Assembly (NCBI GenBank): GCA_023430725.1
Contig: JAEYZD010000019.1
Location: forward strand, 1 to 5,453
Direction of reading: 5' to 3'
Source of the DNA: Bacteroidota bacterium
Lineage (GTDB): Bacteria; Bacteroidota; Bacteroidia; Bacteroidales; VadinHA17
Length of the DNA stretch: 5,453 bases
Part shown: piece by piece, positions 1-5,085 of the stretch
Layout: each line of letters opens with the position of its first letter
How positions within the stretch are numbered: position 1 is the stretch's first letter
Notes under the pieces: generated by a model
What the model was told of the DNA's origin: nothing
What the model saw: only the letters and a program-made list of their open reading frames with translations
Databases searched by the model: none
Made by a program: the position numbers and the translations under genes

Positions 1-581
1 GCAGCATCAGGACTGGAATAAGCCTCCAGGTATAACAAATTGGCTCCTTGAACCGGATGGCCGTTATAAGAAAAATACATGCCAGGATACTCAATGCTTT
101 CAATGGAGAATACATCCTCCCCGTTAATTTTGTCACCCTTGTGAAATTTAAATCCTGTAGCATTGTCGGAGTAATCGCTGGCTTCAAACCAGCCATCGTC
201 TGTAGTACTTGTCAGCCCCACCGGATTGTCAGTAACATACAGCCAGTTATTTTCTATAACCTTGGATTTGATCATCAGGCCTTTCTTTGAAGCCAGAGTG
301 CTAACCGATGAAGGCCGGTAGGCTTTCAATACAAGGTAGTCCATGTCTTTTGCAAGGTCCTCAAGGGTATAATCATCGGATAAAGTGACGCTTTTTCTTA
401 ATGGGGAGAAAGCGTCAATATCGATTACCCGGAGTTCTTTATTTGCTTCGTTGGTATAGTAATATAACAATCCTTCAATTGTATTTGAGCCTGAGGATTC
501 ATCTTTTTCGCAACCTGAGATGAATAACAATACCGTCATAGATATAGCTGTCATGATGCCAGGGTGTCTGAGATTCTTCAT
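1..581 (-). CDS. Putative surface lipoprotein of unknown function, C-terminus cut by window edge
   Basis: The frame opens at an ATG (581-579) and stays open to the window edge, giving 193 full codons with no stop, so the C-terminus is missing. Residues 1-24 form a lipoprotein signal: a basic start (MKNLRH), a hydrophobic core (about 9-22) and a lipobox ending ISGC with Cys24. The next residues, EKDE, resemble the Bacteroidota lipoprotein export signal (Lys followed by acidic residues), which suggests display on the cell surface. I do not recognise the family. Residues 143-193 alternate short hydrophobic and polar stretches, and FSIESIEYPGMYFSYNG (158-174) faintly recalls a repeat of a beta-trefoil domain such as AbfB/CBM42, so carbohydrate binding is possible but unproven. 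The leader is AT-rich without a clear Shine-Dalgarno site. Base composition looks more AT-rich than in the dehydrogenase and membrane-protein genes to the right. It is separated by 218 bases from the hydrolase gene and probably has its own promoter. Confidence 0.8.
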   Translation of the reverse strand, partial: MKNLRHPGIMTAISMTVLLFISGCEKDESSGSNTIEGLLYYYTNEANKELRVIDIDAFSPLRKSVTLSDDYTLEDLAKDMDYLVLKAYRPSSVSTLASKKGLMIKSKVIENNWLYVTDNPVGLTSTTDDGWFEASDYSDNATGFKFHKGDKINGEDVFSIESIEYPGMYFSYNGHPVQGANLLYLEAYSSPDA

Positions 582-672
582 GTTTCTTGTGTTTAATAAT
601 TATAAAATCTGTTCCGAACCGGATATCTACTGCAGGTGACTGATTACCAAATCTTCTTCAAGAAACCAACAA

Positions 673-690
673 GTGAATTAAAAAGTTCAC
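673..690. repeat. 18-bp dyad at the predicted transcription start of the left lipoprotein gene
   Basis: GTGAA (673-677) and TTCAC (686-690) are perfect inverted arms around an 8-base AT-rich centre. The dyad lies just downstream, in the minus-strand direction, of the candidate -7 box at 696-703, about where transcription would start. This placement would suit a repressor operator, but five-base arms are short and may be chance. Confidence 0.25.
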
Positions 691-695
691 AGGAA

Positions 696-726
696 CAGAA
701 CTATTTAGACTACTTTGCGAAACAAG
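696..726 (-). promoter_or_regulatory. Candidate Bacteroidota-type promoter for the left lipoprotein gene
   Basis: Read on the minus strand, CTTG (726-723) is followed after exactly 19 bases by TAGTTCTG (703-696). The known Bacteroidota consensus is TTTG, about 19 bases, then TAnnTTTG, so each element carries one mismatch and the spacing is ideal. It would produce a leader of roughly 108 bases before the ATG at 581. The call rests on consensus matching alone. Confidence 0.35.
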
Positions 727-799
727 ATAAAGGCACGAGGATGTCCTGACAGCTTCGGGTCAGTGATGCCGGCGGTAAAATTTTGATTGTACGGGAGGG

Positions 800-1864
800 C
801 TATTTTGTCTCAGTCAGAGAATTGATTTTCTCCCACAGATCATTGTCAAACCCGGAAAGGGCAAAACTGGGGTTCTGAGGATCAGAGGCCTCCCCCATTC
901 TTACAACAACCATATTCTGTGAGGGGATAACATAAATACGCTGATCTTCCGCTCCCATGGCTGCAAACATATCTGAAGGAGCATTGGGGACAAGGCTCCC
1001 AAGGTAAACATGCTGCGATCCCGGAACCATATAGCTGGTTTTGCCGTTCAGCCACCAGAGGTAACCGTAGGATGGATTTATGTCCTGGGAGGAACTTGTA
1101 CTTGCAGTGAAAAATGACTCTTCCAATATCTGCTCGTTCATCCATTTGCCCTTATTTAGCGCCAGGATGCCAAACCTTGCCATACTGCGGGTATTACTGT
1201 GATAAATCCTGAATATCACCCCGTTGTTCCAGTATCCGTCCATCCCGATCTTATCCTTTAACCTGGAATTGAAATAGGTTTCAAACTCCTGGTTGCCGGC
1301 ATCCTCAACCGCATCCATCAACAGCTGAAAGACATTGTGGTATGACCATCTGGTACAGGCATCAGCAAGATATGTCAGGTTCGCCTTGATCACGAGATTG
1401 GATGCGTCATCTATGCCGGAGGTCATTGTCAACAGATTCTTAAGTGTAATCAGGTTCTCTTTCTCTGACGGTTCACTGGTCCACCCTGCACCAAGATAAT
1501 CGGATACCTTATTGTTGATGTCAAGCAATCCTTCCTGCTGTGCCATGCCGGTTGTGGCTGACACCAGGGTTTTTCCGGCGCTGTTCCACTGCCATGTTGT
1601 GGATGGGGTATGTCCGTTAAAGTACTCCTCCATCACAATGCGTCCGTTGACAAGAATCATGAAGGACCTGGTATTCTTCTGAATCAGAAAATCCTTCAGA
1701 GGCTGGACGGCACTCTCATTCCAGCCAAGACCAGACATGGACTGCGTTTCCCATGCACTCCCGGCAGGGAAGTACATGGACGCGTCATCGGGATCATCAT
1801 TATTGTCCTTGTCGCATGCAGCTATCGGAAGCCACAGCAGTAAAAGGATTACCTGAAATTTCAT
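800..1864 (-). CDS. Lipoprotein serine hydrolase, beta-lactamase/penicillin-binding-protein fold (6-aminohexanoate-dimer hydrolase/EstB-like)
   Basis: A 354-residue protein (PF00144-type beta-lactamase superfamily) probably acting as an esterase, amidase or peptidase in the envelope. Residues 1-17 from the ATG at 1864 are a lipoprotein signal ending PIAAC, with Cys17. The following DKDNNDDPDD resembles the Bacteroidota surface-export signal. The catalytic SxxK motif is SAGK at 95-98 in WNSAGKT, and the second motif YxN is YHN at 175-177. Family hallmarks are LLTMTSGI (144-151), the MARFGILALNKGKW stretch (228-241), GYLWWLNGK (267-275) and the C-terminal AAMGAEDQRIYVIP block (301-314) that replaces the classical KTG strand. 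Length fits a single catalytic domain with no accessory domain. An in-frame TTG nine bases upstream (1873) would add three residues, but the ATG gives a more typical lipoprotein start. The natural substrate cannot be deduced. True beta-lactamase activity is unlikely but not excluded. The gene lies 77 bases downstream of the YceI gene, whose gap contains a 9-bp inverted repeat. Confidence 0.9.
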   Translation of the reverse strand: MKFQVILLLLWLPIAACDKDNNDDPDDASMYFPAGSAWETQSMSGLGWNESAVQPLKDFLIQKNTRSFMILVNGRIVMEEYFNGHTPSTTWQWNSAGKTLVSATTGMAQQEGLLDINNKVSDYLGAGWTSEPSEKENLITLKNLLTMTSGIDDASNLVIKANLTYLADACTRWSYHNVFQLLMDAVEDAGNQEFETYFNSRLKDKIGMDGYWNNGVIFRIYHSNTRSMARFGILALNKGKWMNEQILEESFFTASTSSSQDINPSYGYLWWLNGKTSYMVPGSQHVYLGSLVPNAPSDMFAAMGAEDQRIYVIPSQNMVVVRMGEASDPQNPSFALSGFDNDLWEKINSLTETK

Positions 1865-1873
1865 GTAGCTCAA

Positions 1874-1916
1874 GACTTGTTAATGACAGTATTTTACCGT
1901 TTATACGTAACAAGTC
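1874..1916. repeat. Perfect 9-bp inverted repeat in the hydrolase leader
   Basis: GACTTGTTA (1874-1882) and TAACAAGTC (1908-1916) are perfect reverse complements separated by 25 bases. In the minus-strand transcript the pair would form a stem-loop ending ten bases before the hydrolase ATG at 1864, where it could affect ribosome access. As DNA it could be a split operator. There is no T-tract, so it does not look like a terminator for the YceI gene. Confidence 0.45.
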
Positions 1917-1941
1917 CGGATTTGTTTGAAATGCAATGGAC

Positions 1942-2475
1942 TCAGGCCTGCCTGGCGTACTGAACCTCGCAGAATATGCGAACATCATCACTTACCAGGA
2001 CACCGCCTGCCTCAAGAGCCGCATTCCAGTTGAGTCCCCAATCCTTGCGGTTGATCTTGCCGCTGATGCTGAAGCCTGCCTTTGTATTTCCCCAGGGATC
2101 CTTGCCGACTCCGCCGACTTCAACGTCAAGTACAGCTGGTTTCGCGACACCCCTGATTGTAAGATCTCCGGTCAGCTTGTAGTTTTCATCGTCAATCTTT
2201 TCAATCCCTGATCCGGTGAAGGTCAGTACAGGATACTTCTCTGAATCGAAGAAGTCAGCACTCCTAAGGTGTGCATCCCTCTGTTCTGAGTTGGTAAAGA
2301 TGGACGCAGTGTTAGCCTCGAAACTGATTTTTGCTGTGGTAAAATCTTCACCCCTTGTCTCAACCTCGGATTTGAACTCCTTGAAGCTGCCGGTCACGGT
2401 GGTGATCATCATGTGCTTAACCTTGAACTGGATTTCGCTGTGAGCGGGATCTATAACCCATTTTGTAGTTTCCAT
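1942..2475 (-). CDS. YceI family protein (lipocalin-like polyisoprenoid-binding fold), cytosolic form
   Basis: A 177-residue protein matching the whole YceI domain (PF04264), an eight-stranded lipocalin-like barrel that in characterised members binds a long isoprenoid or similar amphiphile. Diagnostic segments in order are WVIDPAHSEIQFKVKHMMIT (6-25), VTGSF (27-31), RDAHLRSADFFD (66-77), YPVLTFTG (81-88), GDLTIRGV (103-110), AGFSISGKINRKDWGLNW (133-150) and the C-terminal LEAGGVLVSDDVRI (154-167). The protein starts directly with the domain and has no signal peptide, unlike the periplasmic E. coli YceI, so it should stay in the cytosol. The ATG at 2475 is preceded by AGAGAA about six bases upstream, a weak ribosome-binding site. 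Such proteins are variously linked to isoprenoid quinone metabolism and stress, but the ligand here is unknown. Its neighbours do not include quinone or carotenoid biosynthesis genes. Confidence 0.94.
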   Translation of the reverse strand: METTKWVIDPAHSEIQFKVKHMMITTVTGSFKEFKSEVETRGEDFTTAKISFEANTASIFTNSEQRDAHLRSADFFDSEKYPVLTFTGSGIEKIDDENYKLTGDLTIRGVAKPAVLDVEVGGVGKDPWGNTKAGFSISGKINRKDWGLNWNAALEAGGVLVSDDVRIFCEVQYARQA

Positions 2476-2495
2476 GGTATATTCTCTGTTTATGT

Positions 2496-2526
2496 TAAAC
2501 GTTTCTATTTCTGTTTGTAAAACAAA
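2496..2526 (-). promoter_or_regulatory. Possible promoter of the YceI gene with a small overlapping dyad
   Basis: On the minus strand TTTG (2526-2523) is followed after 19 bases by AACGTTTA (2503-2496). The -33 element is perfect, while the -7 element keeps four of six TAnnTTTG positions. The predicted start would leave a leader of about 15 bases before the ATG at 2475. The dyad TGTTT-gta-AAACA (2512-2524) sits in the spacer and touches the -33 element, where a regulator could block polymerase. Confidence 0.3.
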
Positions 2527-2570
2527 AAACAGTCAGGATTGTTCAACATAAGGTGCACAAAACCCGGACA

Positions 2571-2594
2571 ATCCACTACGGCCTATTGCCTACT
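2571..2594. repeat. Direct repeat copy A, contains TACTGCC-like heptamers
   Basis: ATCCACTA (2571-2578) and TTGCCTACT (2586-2594) recur in the same order at 2652-2659 and 2666-2674, offset by 81 and 80 bases. Within the copy, TATTGCC (2584-2590) runs into TACTTCC (2591-2597), imperfect seven-base units. It forms the left flank of the hairpin at 2613-2629. Confidence 0.45.
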
Positions 2595-2600
2595 TCCTGA

Positions 2601-2631
2601 TCTACAATTCTTATCGCTCTACGAGCGATGT
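2601..2631. repeat. REP-like hairpin element (Bacteroidota type)
   Basis: ATCGCTC (2613-2619) and GAGCGAT (2623-2629) form a perfect seven-pair stem around a three-base TAC loop. The stem is preceded by TCTACAATTCTT (2601-2612). A short GC-containing stem with a central CTAC/GTAG, next to a CTACAA-like tail, resembles dispersed REP-type palindromes I recall from many Bacteroidota genomes, though I cannot confirm other copies from this window. It lies between the ends of the dehydrogenase gene and the start of the YceI gene and may also protect or terminate the dehydrogenase transcript. No T-tract follows it. Confidence 0.45.
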
Positions 2632-2651
2632 CCAATAAATACAGTTGTCTG

Positions 2652-2689
2652 ATCCACTATTGCCCTTGCCTACTGCCTTCAGCCTTGCC
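2652..2689. repeat. Direct repeat copy B, degenerate heptamer tract abutting the dehydrogenase stop codon
   Basis: The tract reads as imperfect seven-base units: TATTGCC (2658-2664), CTTGCC (2665-2670), TACTGCC (2671-2677), TTCAGCC (2678-2684) and TTGCC (2685-2689). It begins with the ATCCACTA also found in copy A and stops exactly at the TGA of the dehydrogenase (2692-2690). On the minus strand it gives GGCAGTAGGCAAGG-like sequence, a low-complexity motif I recall between genes in Bacteroidota. Confidence 0.45.
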
Positions 2690-3604
2690 TCAGATAGCGT
2701 ACCGTACCCCCGTCATGGCCTCCGACACTTCCCAGAGTTTCACCGCGAGATCATGCCTGAAGAGCCTGGCAGGGTCATTTGTAAGCACAGGGTAACCCTT
2801 TGTGTTTCCCGGGCCATCAGGACCGATGTATTCGCCTCCGCGAAGATCAGGATGAGTGGCAGCATAGAGGGTGGGCAACGCTCCCATCGATGCGGGCTGG
2901 GCCACTATCCCCATAATTGCCTTCATCACCCGGCCCGTCTCCTTACCCGAACCGCGGGAAAGCAGGTTGGTGACGCTGATGCCGGGATGGCAGGCAACGC
3001 TTATTGTTGATGCCCCGGCTACCTCAAGCCTGTTCTGAAGTTCAATGGCAAAAAGCATGTTTGAAAGTTTGCTCTGGCGGTAAAAAGTCATCGGATTGTA
3101 ACCCTTCGAGCCGTCAAGATTGTCAAAACGGATTTTAGCCCGGCGAGCAGCGATACTGCTGATGGTGACTATACGTGACAATGGCGTGGCAAGCAGCAGC
3201 GGCAGAAGATGTGCCGTCAGTGCAAAGTGTCCGAGATGATTGGTCCCGAACTGCAGTTCAAACCCGTTTTTTGTCTTGCTGTAAGGGGGAATCATCACTC
3301 CGGCATTGTTGATCAGCACATCCAGCCTGTCAAAACGGGCAGAAAAGCCGGCTGCAAACTGACTGACAGACTCAAGGTCGGCCAGATCAAGATGCATAAC
3401 CTCCACTGCAGCATCAGGTTGTTTCTCCCTGATCTTTGCAGCAGCCCGGTCACCCTTGTCTGTATTTCTTACGGCAATAACCAGGTCTGCACCTTTCAAC
3501 GCCAGGGTCATGGCTGCTTCAAAGCCGATACCGTGGTTGGCACCTGTTATTAATATTCTTTTGCCCTTAAGGTCTCCGATCAGATCAGAAGTCCATTTAC
3601 TCAT
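2690..3604 (-). CDS. Short-chain dehydrogenase/reductase, retinol dehydrogenase/WW-oxidoreductase-like
   Basis: A 304-residue soluble NAD(P)-dependent oxidoreductase with a Rossmann fold, presumably acting on an alcohol or carbonyl substrate in the cytosol. The dinucleotide motif TGANHGIG is at 20-27. Arg46 after the second strand (VIAVRN) favours NADP(H). HLDLADL is at 71-77, NNAG at 99-102 and the structural Asn122 is in FGTNHLGHF. The catalytic Ser is 149 or 150 in VTISS, with YRQSK giving Tyr175 and Lys179. The 25-residue Ser150-Tyr175 spacing is longer than the usual 13 and matches the retinol-dehydrogenase/WWOX branch, as does the FDNLDG segment (160-165). The substrate-binding loop follows HPGIS (206-210). 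Length is normal and nothing is missing. The ATG at 3604 has an AT-rich upstream region without a clear Shine-Dalgarno site. A -7 element at 3653-3660 suggests independent transcription from the operon to the right. The physiological substrate cannot be read from the sequence or neighbours. Confidence 0.92.
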   Translation of the reverse strand: MSKWTSDLIGDLKGKRILITGANHGIGFEAAMTLALKGADLVIAVRNTDKGDRAAAKIREKQPDAAVEVMHLDLADLESVSQFAAGFSARFDRLDVLINNAGVMIPPYSKTKNGFELQFGTNHLGHFALTAHLLPLLLATPLSRIVTISSIAARRAKIRFDNLDGSKGYNPMTFYRQSKLSNMLFAIELQNRLEVAGASTISVACHPGISVTNLLSRGSGKETGRVMKAIMGIVAQPASMGALPTLYAATHPDLRGGEYIGPDGPGNTKGYPVLTNDPARLFRHDLAVKLWEVSEAMTGVRYAI

Positions 3605-3618
3605 ATCAGATATTCTAT

Positions 3619-3642
3619 AAAAAAAAGAACAGCCATCGGCTG
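3619..3642 (-). terminator. Terminator-like or attenuator hairpin in the dehydrogenase leader
   Basis: On the minus strand CAGCC (3642-3638), a GAT loop and GGCTG (3634-3630) form a perfect five-pair stem, followed by TTC and then eight Ts (3626-3619). It sits between the candidate -7 box at 3653-3660 and the dehydrogenase ATG at 3604. It may be a back-up terminator for the upstream operon or a leader attenuator. The stem is short, so efficiency is uncertain. Confidence 0.45.
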
Positions 3643-3652
3643 AAATTCACGG

Positions 3653-3660
3653 CAAATATA
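3653..3660 (-). promoter_or_regulatory. Perfect Bacteroidota -7 element upstream of the dehydrogenase gene
   Basis: The minus strand reads TATATTTG, an exact match to TAnnTTTG, 48 bases before the dehydrogenase ATG. No TTTG lies at the expected -33 position, which falls inside the GC-rich terminator hairpin at 3669-3692. The element therefore starts almost directly after the T-tract of the preceding operon's terminator. Confidence 0.4.
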
Positions 3661-3662
3661 AG

Positions 3663-3692
3663 AAAAAAGCCGGTCCGGGTTCCGGAACCGGC
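3663..3692 (-). terminator. Intrinsic terminator of the VTC-DUF4956-DUF2490 operon
   Basis: On the minus strand GCCGGT (3692-3687) pairs with ACCGGC (3674-3669), and CCGG (3685-3682) pairs with CCGG (3678-3675), with one bulged T and an AAC loop. Six Ts follow at once (3668-3663). This strong GC stem plus T-tract begins 27 bases past the DUF2490 stop codon and marks the end of the operon. Confidence 0.88.
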
Positions 3693-3719
3693 CTGAATCG
3701 TGTTGCTTCACAAGGTATG

Positions 3720-4403
3720 CTAGAGGTTGACTGAATAGGTCACTCCCAGCAGGTTCTCGTATGGCGGCTTGGTCACCCTGCTGTCATTGTAGATATATTC
3801 AAGCCCGAATGTATGCTTCTTGTTAAGTGTATACTCCAGTCCGAACATCGTTCTCCACTTATCAACCGCATATTCGTTCGGATCAAAGAGCTGCATATGC
3901 ATCTCAGCCTTTACAAAAGGTCTGAGGGGAATACCCTTTATATCGTAATCGAGCTCCAGCCTTACCCTCTGGTACCACTGTGAATCTTCGTCCTCCGGAT
4001 CTTTGATATAGGTTTTGAACTGCTGCTGAACACGGTACCTGACCGCAAAGGTGAACCTTGCAACAGACGGCGCGGTGGCCTTCATCTGGGCAAACCAGCG
4101 GTGACGTGCATGATATTTGCCGTCCTTCTCCATCTGCTCTATGAACCTGTAATAGATGCCTGCATTGAAGTAGTCATTGAACTTGTAGCGCAAACCAGGT
4201 TCAAAGTAGAATTTCTCAATGTTGCGTGCATTCTCGTTGGTCCTGATGCTCGCCTCGAAATCGGCCCGGAGTCCTTTCCATATCTTCTTATCTGCCTTCG
4301 CCTCATACCATATCCCATAATCAGGTGCTTGTCCCGCAGCAAGACCGGAGAGCAGCAGTGCAAAAAATACTATCGTTCCCTTTTTAATCATCGTCATTAT
4401 CAT
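3720..4403 (-). CDS. DUF2490 family protein, probable outer-membrane beta-barrel
   Basis: A 227-residue protein with an N-terminal signal peptide (hydrophobic core about 10-22, likely cleavage around AAG-Q at 23-25), and no lipobox Cys. The rest alternates aromatic and polar residues in short amphipathic strands, for example YFEPGLRYKF (66-75), YFNAGIYYRF (78-87), FTFAVRYRV (117-125), YQRVRLELDYDI (144-155), FVKAEMHMQLF (163-173) and HTFGLEYIYN (197-206). The C-terminus, GVTYSVNL, is strand-like as expected of a barrel. These features and the HRWFAQ block (101-106) match DUF2490 (PF10677), known as a family without assigned function. Three ATGs are possible: 4403, 4397 and 4391. The last gives MIKKGTIVFF, the most usual signal start. 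All overlap the end of the DUF4956 gene (stop at 4384), by 20, 14 or 8 bases, so the two are translationally coupled. The location and overlap suggest an outer-membrane partner of the VTC/DUF4956 pair, which is inference. Confidence 0.82.
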   Translation of the reverse strand: MIMTMIKKGTIVFFALLLSGLAAGQAPDYGIWYEAKADKKIWKGLRADFEASIRTNENARNIEKFYFEPGLRYKFNDYFNAGIYYRFIEQMEKDGKYHARHRWFAQMKATAPSVARFTFAVRYRVQQQFKTYIKDPEDEDSQWYQRVRLELDYDIKGIPLRPFVKAEMHMQLFDPNEYAVDKWRTMFGLEYTLNKKHTFGLEYIYNDSRVTKPPYENLLGVTYSVNL

Positions 4404-5085
4404 CGGGTTTAATGAATCCGTTCTGGTCGGCCAGGTTTACAGACCGCCCCTTGTCCTCATAATATATTATCATCCTGCAAGTGTCTTTCAGGAAGTTGAT
4501 TGCACCAATTTCAACCTTCTTTATCTCCTTTAGCCCCGTCCGTTCCTGCAGATCGGCTATCAGCTCATCATATTTTTCAGGCACAATCAGGTTAATCTTT
4601 TCATATACAATGGCTTTGGATGAGATATGCCTGAGGAGCCACATCTTCTCCAGTCCCATTGTGATCATTATTACCGCGAGGTTGGCGAAGATTATCTCAA
4701 TCATACTCGTACCTGCTGTCAGTGCATTTATCACTGACACGCCAATGACAAGGAAGAGGTATGTCATCTCCTTGATTGGCATTGGGTTGGTCCGGTACCT
4801 GATAATGCCGAAGATGGCGAAGAGACCGAGTGCAAATCCTATCTGCAGGCTGACGCTCTCGAGGAGGTAGCAGAGGAGGAACACCACGCTGGAGATGAGG
4901 ATGTATGTGAACAGGTAGTCTTTCCTCCTGGTGGTTGTATAATAGAGCCAGCGCACAATGATCAGCATGACCACGAGATTTATGCCAAACCGCAACAGCA
5001 GTTCAGGCATTCCCGCAAAGCTGAACATCGCCTGGTCAGCCATTTCCGCGCTGCCGGCCTGCAGCGCCATTCCTGTAATATTCAT
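4384..5085 (-). CDS. DUF4956 domain-containing inner-membrane protein
   Basis: A protein of up to 233 residues with about five membrane segments (roughly 33-49, 57-75, 78-95, 107-124 and 127-146). The conserved core is GLFAIFGIIRYRTNPMPIK (87-105) followed by EMTYLF (106-111), the charged loop after the third segment that identifies DUF4956 (PF16316). A hydrophilic C-terminal region (about 155-215) has a strand-helix-strand-strand pattern and probably folds in the cytosol. The tail is very acidic (DDNDDD). DUF4956 genes are often found beside VTC-domain genes, as here, which suggests a membrane subunit for polyphosphate handling, though no function is proven. The start is uncertain. The ATG at 5085 has an AGGA at 5095-5092 six bases upstream and overlaps the VTC gene by 50 bases. 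The ATG at 5043 overlaps it by only eight bases (ATGGCTGA) and would give 219 residues. The stop overlaps the DUF2490 start. Confidence 0.88.
   Translation of the reverse strand: MNITGMALQAGSAEMADQAMFSFAGMPELLLRFGINLVVMLIIVRWLYYTTTRRKDYLFTYILISSVVFLLCYLLESVSLQIGFALGLFAIFGIIRYRTNPMPIKEMTYLFLVIGVSVINALTAGTSMIEIIFANLAVIMITMGLEKMWLLRHISSKAIVYEKINLIVPEKYDELIADLQERTGLKEIKKVEIGAINFLKDTCRMIIYYEDKGRSVNLADQNGFIKPDDNDDD

Noticed and set aside
48..290. Plus-strand open frame over the left lipoprotein gene
   Set aside because: It lies opposite a minus-strand frame with a clear lipoprotein signal, and its product has no recognisable domain or signal.
746..763. Inverted repeat CTGAC/GTCAG after the hydrolase gene as a terminator
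   Set aside because: Only five base pairs with an eight-base loop and no T-tract on the minus strand follows. It lies about 37 bases past the stop but is too weak to call.
777..784. AAAATTTT palindrome
   Set aside because: A simple AT octamer between genes, with no position relative to a promoter that gives it meaning.
930..975. Loss of the third catalytic motif (KTG) in the hydrolase
   Set aside because: This branch of the family, as I recall it, usually carries an A-M/L-G-x-x-D-Q-x-I-Y-V block there, so the sequence is ordinary for its type rather than degenerate.
1862..1873. TTG start for the hydrolase, three codons upstream of the ATG
   Set aside because: The ATG at 1864 gives a standard short basic lipoprotein start, and no ribosome-binding site favours the TTG.
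2571..2689. CRISPR-like repeat array
   Set aside because: Only two imperfect copies with a single 57-base interval and no cas genes. The heptamer composition fits low-complexity intergenic repeats instead.
2645..3010. Plus-strand open frames over the dehydrogenase (including 3209-3553)
   Set aside because: They are antisense to a complete dehydrogenase with all catalytic motifs, and their products show no known domain.
4481..4870. Plus-strand frame over the DUF4956 gene with hydrophobic stretches
   Set aside because: Hydrophobic codons on one strand of a membrane-protein gene tend to read hydrophobic on the other. The minus frame carries the conserved DUF4956 core.
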